Assembly: GCA_965230245.1 (NCBI GenBank)
Contig: OZ246000.1
Location: 62,001 to 126,000, forward strand
Direction: 5' to 3'
Length of the DNA stretch: 64,000 nucleotides
From: JAGNKE01 sp965230245
Lineage (GTDB): Bacteria > Pseudomonadota > Alphaproteobacteria > Micavibrionales > Micavibrionaceae
A program made the translations under genes and the position numbers. The number at the start of each line of letters is the position of its first letter. Position 1 is the stretch's first letter. Shown one piece after another: positions 26,315 through 35,390 of this stretch. The notes under the pieces are model-generated. The model did not search any database and was not told where the DNA came from. It saw nothing but the letters and a program-made list of their open reading frames with translations.

Positions 26315-28465
26315 ATGTTTAATGTTTACAGAAAAGAAATCGAATTCGGCGGTAAAACGCTAACACTCGAAACAGGTAAAATCGCACGACAGGCAGATGG
26401 CTCCGTGCTGGCCACAATAGGCGAAACATCTGTTTTATGCTGTGTAACGGCCGCTAAATCCATTAGAGAAGGTCAGGACTTTTTCCCCCTGTCCGTCCAT
26501 TATCAGGAAAAAACATATGCCGCCGGTAAAATCCCTGGCGGTTTTTTCAAACGCGAAGCAAGACCGTCTGAAAAAGAAACACTGACATCACGTCTGATCG
26601 ACCGTCCGATCCGCCCCCTCTTCCCGAAGACATTCCTGAACGAAGTACAGGTTGTCGCAACCGTAATCTCACACGATCTGGAAAATGATCCCGACATGGT
26701 GGCAATGGTCGGCTGTTCCGCTGCCCTGACAATCTCCGGTATTCCCTTCATGGGACCTATTGGCGGCGCACGCGTGGCCATGATCGACGGTGAATACGTC
26801 ATTAACCCAGCCATGCAGGACATCGCTAAGAGCGACCTCGACCTTGTTGTAGCAGGAACACGCGAAGGCGTTCTGATGGTTGAATCCGAAGCGAAGGAAC
26901 TTTCCGAAGACATTATGCTGACAGCCGTAATGGAAGGCTGGAAATCATTCCAGCCCGTCATCGACGGCATCATCGAACTGGCTGAGATGTGCGCGAAAGA
27001 ACCATGGGATGTTCCGGTAACACCTGAGCCTGTCGAAAAAATGGAAAAGGAACTTAAGGCAAAATACGCCGATGATGTTGCAAAAGCCTACAGCATTCAG
27101 GACAAACTCGAACGACAGAATGCGATTGATGAAATCCGTACGGCAGCTAAAGAAGCCTTCGCGGATGAAGAAAACGGGATTGATGATGCCGTGATCAGCG
27201 GTAAGTTCAAATCACTGGAAGCGGATGTCGTTCGCGGCCAGATCCTGAAAACCGGCAAACGTATTGATGAGCGTGACACAAAAACAGTCCGCCCGATCGT
27301 TGCGGAAGTCGGTATCCTGCCGAGAACGCACGGCTCCGCCCTGTTCACCCGCGGTGAAACACAGGCACTGGTTGTCGCAACTCTGGGTACGGGTCAAGAC
27401 GAGCAAATCATCGACGCGCTGGAAGGTGAATACCGCTCTAACTTCCTGCTGCACTATAACTTCCCTCCATACTCTGTCGGTGAAGCCGGCCGTATGGGTC
27501 CTCCGGGTCGCCGCGAAATCGGTCACGGTAAATTGGCATGGCGCGCAATCAAACCGCTCCTACCAAGCTCTGAAGAGTTCCCGTACACAATCCGCGCAGT
27601 ATCCGAAATCACGGAATCAAACGGCTCGTCCTCTATGGCAACTGTTTGCGGTACGTCACTCGCTATGATGGACGCCGGTGTCCCTCTTCCTCGCCCGATT
27701 GCAGGTATCGCAATGGGTCTGATTAAGGAAGAAGAAGACTACGCCGTCCTTACGGATATCCTTGGTGATGAAGACCACCTTGGTGACATGGACTTCAAAG
27801 TGGCCGGAACGTCCGAAGGGATCACATCCCTGCAGATGGATATCAAGATTACCTCCATCACAGAGGAAATCATGAAAATCGCACTGGCACAGGCAAAAGA
27901 CGGTCGTATCCACATCCTCGGCGAAATGAACAAAGCCCTGACACAGGCGCGCGGCGAACTTAGCCAGCACGCTCCGCAAATCGTCCAGATCAACATCCCT
28001 GTCGATAAGATCCGTGACGTCATCGGAACGGGCGGTAAGATCATCCGTGAAATCATCGAAGAAACCGAAACAAAAATCGATATCGAAGATGACGGTACAG
28101 TCAAGGTAGCAGCCGCAAATGCGGATAATATCCAGAAGGCAATCGACTGGATCAAGGGCCTGACGGACGAACCGGAAGTCGGTAAAATCTACGAAGGTAA
28201 AGTCGTCAAATGTGTTGATTTCGGTGCATTTGTGAACTTCATGGGCGCAAAAGACGGATTGGTTCATATTTCCGAACTGGCTGATCATCGCGTTGCGAAA
28301 ACAACCGATATCGTCAACGAAGGTGACATGGTTAAAGTTCTTTTGGTCGGGATTGATGATCGCGGCAAGGTCAAACTGTCCATGAAACGCGTTAATCAGG
28401 AAACAGGCGAAGAAATCCCATACGAGGACAAGCCAAGAGGCAAAAAGAAAGAAGCCAACGGCTAA
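26315..28465 (+). CDS. pnp: Polyribonucleotide nucleotidyltransferase (PNPase)
   Basis: The 716-residue 3'-5' phosphorolytic exoribonuclease has two RNase PH domains (about residues 10-220 and 310-540), a KH domain (IPVDKIRDVIGTGGKIIREI near 565) and a C-terminal S1 domain (GKIYEGKVVKCVDFGAFVNF near 625). It degrades mRNA and is the core of the degradosome. A GGAAATG box lies upstream of the ATG. It is separated from rpsO by the antisense gpmA gene, where relatives usually have pnp directly after rpsO. Confidence 0.97.
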   Translation: MFNVYRKEIEFGGKTLTLETGKIARQADGSVLATIGETSVLCCVTAAKSIREGQDFFPLSVHYQEKTYAAGKIPGGFFKREARPSEKETLTSRLIDRPIRPLFPKTFLNEVQVVATVISHDLENDPDMVAMVGCSAALTISGIPFMGPIGGARVAMIDGEYVINPAMQDIAKSDLDLVVAGTREGVLMVESEAKELSEDIMLTAVMEGWKSFQPVIDGIIELAEMCAKEPWDVPVTPEPVEKMEKELKAKYADDVAKAYSIQDKLERQNAIDEIRTAAKEAFADEENGIDDAVISGKFKSLEADVVRGQILKTGKRIDERDTKTVRPIVAEVGILPRTHGSALFTRGETQALVVATLGTGQDEQIIDALEGEYRSNFLLHYNFPPYSVGEAGRMGPPGRREIGHGKLAWRAIKPLLPSSEEFPYTIRAVSEITESNGSSSMATVCGTSLAMMDAGVPLPRPIAGIAMGLIKEEEDYAVLTDILGDEDHLGDMDFKVAGTSEGITSLQMDIKITSITEEIMKIALAQAKDGRIHILGEMNKALTQARGELSQHAPQIVQINIPVDKIRDVIGTGGKIIREIIEETETKIDIEDDGTVKVAAANADNIQKAIDWIKGLTDEPEVGKIYEGKVVKCVDFGAFVNFMGAKDGLVHISELADHRVAKTTDIVNEGDMVKVLLVGIDDRGKVKLSMKRVNQETGEEIPYEDKPRGKKKEANG

Positions 28466-28496
28466 ACGCCTAAAAAAAGTAAAAATAACAAAAAAA

Positions 28497-28527
28497 GACG
28501 CCCACAACCGTGCGGGGTCTTTTTTTT
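28497..28527 (+). terminator. Rho-independent terminator after pnp
   Basis: An imperfect stem of GACGCCC with GGGGTC around a 10-nt loop is followed by eight T residues, and an A-run precedes it. It lies about 30 nt after the pnp stop. Confidence 0.6.
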
Positions 28528-28568
28528 ACAACAAACTGGACAAACTCCCTTTTTTAAGCTTTATTTGC

Positions 28569-28574
28569 TATAAT
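28569..28574 (+). promoter_or_regulatory. Extended -10 promoter upstream of the Sel1-like gene
   Basis: TATAAT preceded by TGC forms an extended -10 element just after the pnp terminator. It would start transcription about 15 nt before the ribosome-binding site TAGGAG of the next gene. No clear -35 box is present. Confidence 0.5.
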
Positions 28575-28596
28575 ACTAGAGTATAGGAGAAAACGA

Positions 28597-29070
28597 ATGG
28601 CCGTATCAAAGGCACGTAAAAGGTTTAGAATTTTTCTGGGCTGCACATTGGCTGTAAGCCTTGCATTCTTTGTGACGGCGGCTTATGTGCGCGTTAATAT
28701 CAAGCAAAAAAACATCAGCTATGATGACGTGCGTCCGACACTATTCCAGATCGATGTCTACCAAAATCAGGCACTGGCCATGGTCAGCAATGATGATGAA
28801 AAACTGAAAATCGGTAAATCCCTGTTCCAAAAGCGCATTTTCTCCGACATATATTATCGCGCGGGTCTTGAGATGATCGAAACCTTGGCGGAAAAGGGCC
28901 ATGCCCCGTCACAAACAACGCACGCCGATATCCTGCTTCACGGCTTTAATCAAACCGAAGGATCAAGGACAGTCGCCGTCTATTTTTATAACAAAGCCGC
29001 AGAGCAAGGCTACCAGCCCGCACAAGAACGCTTGGCCTCATTGGAAAAAATAGATACCATCGGTAAATAA
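28597..29070 (+). CDS. Membrane-anchored protein with Sel1-like repeats
   Basis: The 157-residue protein has an N-terminal membrane anchor (about residues 11-31) and a C-terminal half with two Sel1-like helical repeats (AGLEMIETLAEKGHAPSQ and VYFYNKAAEQGYQPAQERLA). Such repeats mediate protein-protein contacts, and most of this protein should lie in the periplasm. TAGGAG is placed well before the ATG. The function is not known; it could be transcribed with the following two genes. Confidence 0.7.
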   Translation: MAVSKARKRFRIFLGCTLAVSLAFFVTAAYVRVNIKQKNISYDDVRPTLFQIDVYQNQALAMVSNDDEKLKIGKSLFQKRIFSDIYYRAGLEMIETLAEKGHAPSQTTHADILLHGFNQTEGSRTVAVYFYNKAAEQGYQPAQERLASLEKIDTIGK

Positions 29071-29100
29071 CTTAATTCACGACATGGGGCAAAAATCCTC

Positions 29101-29712
29101 GTGCAGGCTTTACCGAAAAACCATAGCTACAACCTGTACCTCAAAAAAGAGACGCCATATATCATGGTGTTCGAAAACAGGCGAGCATACAGCCTGATCA
29201 TCGGAACTCTTTTCTCTGCCGCCTTTTGGGGGATCTATTTCCTGATAATCATGCCCTTACCCGATACGTTTCCGTTCAAAGAAGCACTGACGATGTTTTT
29301 CTTATTCAGCGGAAGCATGTCTTTGCTAACCCTGCTCTATTTTGCCAAGGCCTATGAAAGCCTCACATTGCGCAAAATAAACCGTTCGGTCCATTATGAA
29401 TACCATACGTTTCAGGGGCTCAGCGGCTGGAAAAAACGCTTTGATGATTTTCACTTCATTCAGATATATCGCGACCGGCAATACGATGACAACGCAAACA
29501 AGTTAAAGGTCAAACCTGTCTGGTATTTCGATCTCATCGGTATCGGGGACGTGCGTATTAATATTAGGCCTGACACCTCCACCCCCATACCGGCAAAAAA
29601 TTATGAAGAGGCGGTTGCATTCGCCGAGAAAATAGCCATCTTTATGGGCATAAAGGTCGAGGTTCTTGCAAATGAAGATCCCGAGCCGATAGGAAAAAAC
29701 GAAAAAGAATAA
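29101..29712 (+). CDS. Two-helix membrane protein with a PH-like C-terminal domain
   Basis: The 203-residue protein has two membrane helices (about residues 31-50 and 60-80) and a C-terminal beta-rich region (about 85-190, with basic and aromatic residues) resembling bacterial PH/YdbT-like domains. I do not recognise a named family. The start is taken as GTG 29101; ATG 29164 in the same frame is a shorter alternative that keeps both helices. It precedes the glycerophosphodiesterase gene by 12 nt. Confidence 0.6.
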   Translation: MQALPKNHSYNLYLKKETPYIMVFENRRAYSLIIGTLFSAAFWGIYFLIIMPLPDTFPFKEALTMFFLFSGSMSLLTLLYFAKAYESLTLRKINRSVHYEYHTFQGLSGWKKRFDDFHFIQIYRDRQYDDNANKLKVKPVWYFDLIGIGDVRINIRPDTSTPIPAKNYEEAVAFAEKIAIFMGIKVEVLANEDPEPIGKNEKE

Positions 29713-29724
29713 GAATAAGCACCC

Positions 29725-30468
29725 ATGTTGAACTTCCCCAAAATTATCGGCCACCGCGGCGCGGCGGCCTACGCCCCCGAAAACACGCTGGAGGGCATCC
29801 ACACAGCCGCCGATATGGGGATCGAATGGGTCGAACTGGACGTGAAACTGACAAAAGACCAAGTCCCGATCCTCTTCCATGATGACACGCTGGACAGAAC
29901 CACAAACGGCTTCGGCCCTATCGCAGAAAAAACACTCGAAGAGTTACGCGATTACGAATGCGGCAGTTGGTTCGCGGACTCTTTTACAGGAATTAAAATC
30001 CCGACCCTCGAAGAGGCCATAGATGTCCTGCTGGAAAGAGACCTCGGACTTAACCTTGAAATCAAACCCTGCCCCAGCCGGGAAAAGGAAACGGCAGAAG
30101 CCGCCCTCGATATCCTTTCACAGATTTGGGATGACCACGACCGCCTGCTCATCTCATCCTTCCTGCATGTCAGCCTCGAAGCGGCGCTTGATGTCGCACA
30201 AGACTGGCACAGAGGCTTGCTCTTTGGTGAAGAACTCCCAGAAAACTGGGGTGAACTGGCCGATTATCTGAAGGTCTCTACGATTAATGTCAATGCGGCC
30301 AAAATATCCCGCGAAGAAGTCGAAGACATCATAGATAAAGGTCTACCGATCCTCGCCTACACCGTTAATGACGCACAAGACGCCCGCCGCCTGCAAAGCT
30401 GGGGCGTGGACGGATTCTTCTCCGATGCCCCTGACGTCCTCAAGGACAGCCTGTTTGAAGTTCATTAA
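29725..30468 (+). CDS. ugpQ: Glycerophosphodiester phosphodiesterase
   Basis: The 247-residue cytosolic enzyme hydrolyses glycerophosphodiesters to glycerol-3-phosphate and an alcohol. The GDPD active-site motifs are IGHRGAAAYAPENTLEG, ELDVKLTKDQVPILFHDD and LNLEIKP. The C-terminal YTVNDAQDARRLQSWGVDG segment is typical of the UgpQ group. Its stop codon overlaps the stop of the convergent gene at 30465. Confidence 0.9.
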   Translation: MLNFPKIIGHRGAAAYAPENTLEGIHTAADMGIEWVELDVKLTKDQVPILFHDDTLDRTTNGFGPIAEKTLEELRDYECGSWFADSFTGIKIPTLEEAIDVLLERDLGLNLEIKPCPSREKETAEAALDILSQIWDDHDRLLISSFLHVSLEAALDVAQDWHRGLLFGEELPENWGELADYLKVSTINVNAAKISREEVEDIIDKGLPILAYTVNDAQDARRLQSWGVDGFFSDAPDVLKDSLFEVH

Positions 30469-30992
30469 TGTCTTCTTCGGGCAAAGAAACCAATAATACC
30501 TACAAGCAACATTAAACAAGAAATTATGATATTAAAAAGATAGACTTTTTCTGGCATGTAGATGGACTTAAAATACTCATTCCCAAATCCAAATAACGCA
30601 AAGAAAATCATTAAGCCGCAAGGATAAACAGCGCACGATCGGAAAAAATAAGTGAGAAATGATTTCTTCTCTGGAACTGCTTCTAAGTAACGAAAGCATT
30701 TTCTATAATAAAAGTAAAAAAACAATATTACAGAGAGAAATACAAAAAGAAACAAATAGACACCATAGGACTGCTGGTAATTATAACCTACATAAACAGA
30801 AGCAATAGACGCAATTATGAAAAGAAGTGTTGAAATATATGTATAACGAACAATCTGCTTTTCAGCCCTGTCCCTATCGCCTGGACTTCTTAACAAGTAA
30901 CCTTTACCGCACCCCCAAGGGTAAAAACAATCATTTCCATATTTATCCTTCGTAAAGCAAAAATCTAAAATATATTTGTCTTTGTAGGACAT
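30465..30992 (-). CDS. AT-rich four-helix membrane protein of unknown function
   Basis: The 175-residue protein has four predicted membrane helices in two pairs (about residues 50-67, 76-93, 115-132 and 148-168) and a cysteine-containing N-terminal cytosolic stretch (FCF, CFYPWGCGKG). The gene begins two bases after the fabI stop and so is probably the last gene of the fabA-fabB-fabI operon. Its sequence is far more AT-rich than fabI, suggesting recent acquisition. I do not recognise the family. Confidence 0.65.
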   Translation of the reverse strand: MSYKDKYILDFCFTKDKYGNDCFYPWGCGKGYLLRSPGDRDRAEKQIVRYTYISTLLFIIASIASVYVGYNYQQSYGVYLFLFVFLSVILFFYFYYRKCFRYLEAVPEKKSFLTYFFRSCAVYPCGLMIFFALFGFGNEYFKSIYMPEKVYLFNIIISCLMLLVGIIGFFARRRH

Positions 30993-30994
30993 CG

Positions 30995-31801
30995 TTAACT
31001 TGCAAGTTCCTTTAAACTCTCATGCGGCGGCATTCCGACGGCGTTGAACCCGCAATCGACGAAATGCACCTCACCCGTCACGGCACTGGACAGATCCGAA
31101 AGCAGATAAAGCCCCGTCCCGCCCAGCTCTTCCAAACCAACGGATTTCCGCAGAGGCGCCGTTGCGACATTATATTTAAACGTCTTGCGCGCACTGCCGA
31201 TCACTGCACCCGCGAGAGTTCGCATCGGCCCCGCCGAAATCGCGTTCACACGAATACCCTGCGGCCCCAGATCAGCGGCAAGGTAGCGTACAGAAGCCTC
31301 AAGCGCAGCCTTTGCCACACCCATGACATTATAATTCGGCATCACCTTCTGCGCCCCGTAATACGTCAAAGTAACGGCAGAGCCTCCCTCCTTCATCAAA
31401 TCCTTTGCACGGCGCATGATGGACGTAAAGGAATAACAGGAAATGTGCATCGTCCGCAGGAAATTATCGAGCGAGGTATCAACATAATGCCCCTGCAACT
31501 CGTCCTTGTTGGAATAGGCAATCGCATGAATGATAAAATCAATCTGCCCCCATTCCTTTTTTAACGTATCAAAAACACGGTCAAGGTCTTCTTCTTTCTG
31601 AACATCGCAATCAATAACCAGATTTGAGCCGACACTCTCGGCCAGCGGCTTCACACGTTTGCCAAACGCATCTCCCTGATACGTAAAAGCCAGCTCCGCG
31701 CCAGCCTCATGTAATGCACTCGCCATGCCCCACGCAATAGAGTGATCATTGGCAACGCCCATCACCAGACCTTTTTTGCCCTTCATCAAATCATTGACCA
31801 T
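30995..31801 (-). CDS. fabI: Enoyl-[acyl-carrier-protein] reductase FabI
   Basis: The 268-residue short-chain dehydrogenase-type reductase performs the last step of each fatty-acid elongation cycle with NADH. The cofactor motif GVANDHSIAWGMA is typical of FabI, and the Tyr-x6-Lys pair is in YNVMGVAKAAL. FabI is the target of triclosan-type inhibitors. It is third in the fabA-fabB-fabI operon, 22 nt after fabB. Confidence 0.94.
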   Translation of the reverse strand: MVNDLMKGKKGLVMGVANDHSIAWGMASALHEAGAELAFTYQGDAFGKRVKPLAESVGSNLVIDCDVQKEEDLDRVFDTLKKEWGQIDFIIHAIAYSNKDELQGHYVDTSLDNFLRTMHISCYSFTSIMRRAKDLMKEGGSAVTLTYYGAQKVMPNYNVMGVAKAALEASVRYLAADLGPQGIRVNAISAGPMRTLAGAVIGSARKTFKYNVATAPLRKSVGLEELGGTGLYLLSDLSSAVTGEVHFVDCGFNAVGMPPHESLKELAS

Positions 31802-31823
31802 AGATTTTTCCTTAACCTAAAAA

Positions 31824-33050
31824 CTAATCTTCATAACGGCTGAACGCGAGCGTGCAGTTCGTACCGCCAAAACCAAAACTATTGGAAAGCATTGTAGAAT
31901 GTTTCACATTATCAACGCGTTCACGCGCAATAGGAACACCTTCGGCCCCTTCATCAAGATTCTCGACATTAATGCTCGGAGCGACAAAGTCATGCTGCAT
32001 CATCAATAGACTGTAAATCGCTTCCTGAACTCCGGTTGCTCCTAACGAGTGACCTGTCATGGATTTGGTCGCACTAATCAAAGGAATCGGAGCATCTAGC
32101 TGGTCAAAAACGCTACGGATCGCATCCAGCTCTGTAATATCCCCGACAGGTGTAGACGTTCCGTGAGAATTGATATAGCTCACCGGCGTTTTAACCGTAG
32201 CCAGCGCCTGGTTCATGCATCGAATAGCACCTTCACCGCTCGGAGCAACCATATCGTGCCCGTCGGATGTCGCACCATATCCTGTCAGCTCCCCGTAAAT
32301 CTTTGCGCCGCGCGCTTTGGCGTGTTCAAGCTCCTCCAGCACGACAATACCGCCGCCGCCCGCAATCACAAAACCGTCACGGTCTTTATCGTAGGCACGT
32401 GCCGCGCGTTCGGGCGTATCATTATAATTGGAAGACATCGCACCCATCGCATCAAACAAGACGGACAGCGTCCAGTCGAGATCTTCAGCCCCGCCCGCAA
32501 ACATCACATCCTGCTTCCCCAGCATAATCTGCTCCGCCGCATTCCCGATACAATGCGCCGATGTGGAACAAGCAGAGGAAATAGAGTAGTTCACGCCCTT
32601 GATCTTGAAATTCGTTGCAGCAGTCGCGGACGTTGTTGAACACATACATTTAGGAACGGCAAAAGGCCCAACACGTTTAGGCCCCTTCTCGCGGGTCGTA
32701 TCAACCGCTGCCACCTGCGCCCGTGTGGACGGACCACCAGAGCCAACAACAATGCCTGTGCGTTCGTTCACGACATCATTTTCCTCAAGCCCCGCATCCG
32801 CAATGGCCTGTTCCATCGACAAATGCGTATAAGCCGCCGCATCCCCCATAAAACGGTACAGGCGTTTGTCGATATGCTCTTTCAAATCAATATTCGGCTT
32901 CCCGTGAACCTGACTGCGAAAGCCAAGCTCGGTATATTCAGGCGCAGCAACAATCCCGGACTTCCCGGCTTTCAATGATGCCAGCACTTCATCAAGGGAA
33001 TTCCCGATACAGGATATGATCCCCATTCCGGTAACCACGACACGGCGCAT
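31824..33050 (-). CDS. fabB: Beta-ketoacyl-ACP synthase I FabB
   Basis: The 408-residue condensing enzyme elongates acyl-ACP and is essential for unsaturated fatty acids. The Cys-His-His triad is in SSACSTSAHCIG, NSHGTSTPVGD and SMTGHSLGATG. The start RRVVVTGMGIISCIGNSLDE and the SMEQAIADAGL segment favour FabB over FabF. It lies between fabA and fabI in the classic order. Confidence 0.94.
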   Translation of the reverse strand: MRRVVVTGMGIISCIGNSLDEVLASLKAGKSGIVAAPEYTELGFRSQVHGKPNIDLKEHIDKRLYRFMGDAAAYTHLSMEQAIADAGLEENDVVNERTGIVVGSGGPSTRAQVAAVDTTREKGPKRVGPFAVPKCMCSTTSATAATNFKIKGVNYSISSACSTSAHCIGNAAEQIMLGKQDVMFAGGAEDLDWTLSVLFDAMGAMSSNYNDTPERAARAYDKDRDGFVIAGGGGIVVLEELEHAKARGAKIYGELTGYGATSDGHDMVAPSGEGAIRCMNQALATVKTPVSYINSHGTSTPVGDITELDAIRSVFDQLDAPIPLISATKSMTGHSLGATGVQEAIYSLLMMQHDFVAPSINVENLDEGAEGVPIARERVDNVKHSTMLSNSFGFGGTNCTLAFSRYED

Positions 33051-33076
33051 ACTGCCTCCTCTTTTAGTAAACTTTT

Positions 33077-33595
33077 TTAGGTTTTCGAATTGTCAAACAA
33101 TCCGACTTTCATGCCACTTACCTGACATGCAACCTTGTCATCAACATAAACCGTACCGTCACCGATACCAAGAACAAGCTTGCCGCTCATCACACGTTTA
33201 ATGTTGACCTGATATTTAACAAGCTTAGCGCTCGGTTGAATCTGCTCGGACAGCTTGATCTCTCCGACCCCCAGCGCACGCCCTGAACCGGGTGCACCCG
33301 TCCAGCCAAGATAAAACCCCAGTAACTGCCATAAAGCATCCAGACCAAGACAGCCGGGCATAACCGGATCTCCCTCAAAATGGCACTCAAAAAACCAAAG
33401 ATCGGGCTTGATATCAAACTCGGCCTCTATAATACCCTTGCCGTATGTACCGCCCTCATTAGAGACATTGGTAATACGGTCAAACATCAACATCGGCGGA
33501 AGCGGCAACTGGGCATTACCCGGCCCAAATAACTTGCCGTGTCCGCATTCTAAAATTTCTTCATAAGAGTAGCTGTTTTTAGGGGTAAAAGTCAT
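33077..33595 (-). CDS. fabA: 3-hydroxydecanoyl-ACP dehydratase/isomerase FabA
   Basis: The 172-residue enzyme dehydrates beta-hydroxyacyl-ACP and isomerises trans-2 to cis-3 decenoyl-ACP, the branch point to unsaturated fatty acids. The active-site His and Asp are in FFECHFEGDPVMPGCLGLDA. It is the first gene of the operon, with a 17-nt spaced promoter about 80 nt upstream. Confidence 0.95.
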   Translation of the reverse strand: MTFTPKNSYSYEEILECGHGKLFGPGNAQLPLPPMLMFDRITNVSNEGGTYGKGIIEAEFDIKPDLWFFECHFEGDPVMPGCLGLDALWQLLGFYLGWTGAPGSGRALGVGEIKLSEQIQPSAKLVKYQVNIKRVMSGKLVLGIGDGTVYVDDKVACQVSGMKVGLFDNSKT

Positions 33596-33676
33596 GTCGT
33601 CTCTTTTTGAGTTTATTACATGTCTGCTTTATACGAACTAACGCATGCACAGGCAAGCCCTCCGAGGCATAATCGT

Positions 33677-33705
33677 ACAATATGATGCGGAAGAATATCA
33701 GTCAA
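33677..33705 (-). promoter_or_regulatory. Sigma-70-type promoter for fabA-fabB-fabI
   Basis: On the minus strand TTGACT (33705-33700) and TATTGT (33682-33677) are separated by 17 nt, giving a leader of about 75 nt before fabA. A GCATGC palindrome lies in the leader; no known FabR or FadR site is recognised. Confidence 0.65.
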
Positions 33706-33739
33706 AAAATATATGAAAAAACACTATTAGAAGAATGGT

Positions 33740-34714
33740 TTAATAAGAAACCATGTCAAAGTCGAGACACACATGCTTGTATGTCTCCGTCATAGCAGCC
33801 ATCGCAAGAGGTTTCGCAATCGCAGGCTCAATCTCAGGCAATTCCCCACCTGAAGCCACCGCAACCATACGTCCAGCAGCCTTCGCACAGCCAATAGACT
33901 GATCATAAGGTCCGGTCACTCCGATTGTACGGAAGAAACGCAGCACACGTGGCTCAATCTCACGGATCAGTTTAACAGGCGCACTGACCGGCATATCATT
34001 CGCCGGAAGACCAAATCTCCATGAACTGCCCGCAGGCACGCCGTGACGGACAGCCTCTTGGGTCATGATATGTGCCACCTGATCAAGATTATCAGGAAGC
34101 TCCGGCCCGTGGAAAAATTCGAAATTCTCGATATTCAGGGAAATCGCAAGCCTGCGTCCCGCAACACCGCTAAGCGCTGAAATACAATCGCCAAGTGTCC
34201 ATCCGGCATTAATCAGCTGTCGCTCCAGAACAACATCACATAATTCTTGTGCCGCAACCTCAAACGCCATCGCCCGTTTTGCGCATTCAACTAAAAGTCT
34301 GAATGATTCAGCGCGCGGAATCCCCATTTCCTCCCAATTCAGAATAACGGTCTGGAAAATCTTAAGAAGAAGATCGGTAAATTCAAAATGACAATCCATC
34401 CAGTCTTCAAAAAATAAGCGTGCTGCCAAACGTCCGCGCTCTGTCTCTATATCAATTACGTCAGCAGGTGGTAGCGCATAAGGCGCCAACAAACCCGGCG
34501 CAGGATCACAATTCAACAAATCTGCAATCTTGTAAAAACAGGACTGCATTGTCTCTTCCGGCTCTTCAAATACGAAGCTTGTTTCAACGATAACACCCGC
34601 CATCAATTGTATGACTTTCATGCCATCGACACCGCGCTCATGGTCAGCAGCAAGTTGTGCGAGGGCAGAATAGAAACGGGCACCCATTTCGGGTTTGTTG
34701 GTAAGCGCAAACAT
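33740..34714 (-). CDS. Cytosolic protein of unknown function
   Basis: The 324-residue protein has no signal peptide or membrane segment. It is largely helical and acidic, with eight or so dispersed cysteines and a central LINAGWTLGDCISALSGVAG region. I recognise no domain. It is preceded by an 83-nt spacer after the SH3-domain gene on the same strand and followed by the fabA promoter region. The coding potential is good (long frame, codon use like its neighbours). Confidence 0.7.
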   Translation of the reverse strand: MFALTNKPEMGARFYSALAQLAADHERGVDGMKVIQLMAGVIVETSFVFEEPEETMQSCFYKIADLLNCDPAPGLLAPYALPPADVIDIETERGRLAARLFFEDWMDCHFEFTDLLLKIFQTVILNWEEMGIPRAESFRLLVECAKRAMAFEVAAQELCDVVLERQLINAGWTLGDCISALSGVAGRRLAISLNIENFEFFHGPELPDNLDQVAHIMTQEAVRHGVPAGSSWRFGLPANDMPVSAPVKLIREIEPRVLRFFRTIGVTGPYDQSIGCAKAAGRMVAVASGGELPEIEPAIAKPLAMAAMTETYKHVCLDFDMVSY

Positions 34715-34797
34715 ATATTTTAGAACCTTAGAAAATGTGGGGTTTGTGTAAGGTTTGGTAGGTAGGAATAACGTAGATTTAATCTACATCATTGATT

Positions 34798-35361
34798 CTA
34801 ATCAAAATTCTCATCCTCGTAAATACCCCAGAGGTATTTTCGCTCAACCCATCCCCCGTACCCTGTGACTAAAATATCACACCAGTTCCCTTCACAGGAT
34901 TCGATATCCACAACCACGAATGGCTCTATCATGATGTTTACAATGGACTTTTTCTCGTTATCCTCAAACGGCTGTTGATAGACGGGAACCTCTCCGTTCG
35001 CCAGTACAATCCCTGTGCGTTTTCCCGATAAAAGAGTGTGATAAACCCACCCTTCCTGATTTTCATGATCCCTGACCTTACGCCAGTTTTCATATTCAAG
35101 GATCACTTCAACGGGTAAACCCTCCCGTCTGAACACCCATTTAATCGGATATTTCTGACCAGGCCCCGCCCGTACATAGACTTCACCTTGATCCAGAGAA
35201 ACAAAGCGCGGAAGCGGAAAAGTGGTCGAACGGAACGCCCCGTAATGAATACGGTCATCATCAGCCGCGTCATCCGCAAAAGCATGAAAACCATTTCCCG
35301 AAACGAGAAACAGCGTAAAAGCAAAGGCCAGAGCAAGGTTTTTAAGATTTTTAACGTGCAT
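34798..35361 (-). CDS. Exported SH3-domain protein (COG3807-like)
   Basis: The 187-residue protein has a signal peptide (about residues 1-30, ending HAFADD) and two bacterial SH3-like domains: about 55-110 (GEVYVRAGPGQKYPIKWVF, then WVYHTLLSG) and about 115-180 (VPVYQQPF to GYGGWVERKYLWG). Such periplasmic SH3 domains bind peptidoglycan or regulate wall enzymes. GTG 35364 immediately before the ATG is an alternative start. It diverges from dusA with only about 29 nt between the starts. Confidence 0.8.
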   Translation of the reverse strand: MHVKNLKNLALAFAFTLFLVSGNGFHAFADDAADDDRIHYGAFRSTTFPLPRFVSLDQGEVYVRAGPGQKYPIKWVFRREGLPVEVILEYENWRKVRDHENQEGWVYHTLLSGKRTGIVLANGEVPVYQQPFEDNEKKSIVNIMIEPFVVVDIESCEGNWCDILVTGYGGWVERKYLWGIYEDENFD

Positions 35362-35390
35362 CACAGGTATTTTATGCTAAAGAAAGGCGC

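Noticed and set aside
27656..28507. Long antisense ORF in pnp
   Set aside because: Phe/Asp-rich shadow of the pnp codons; pnp is unmistakable on the other strand. The same holds for antisense frames in nusA, infB, phoH, sufC and metK.
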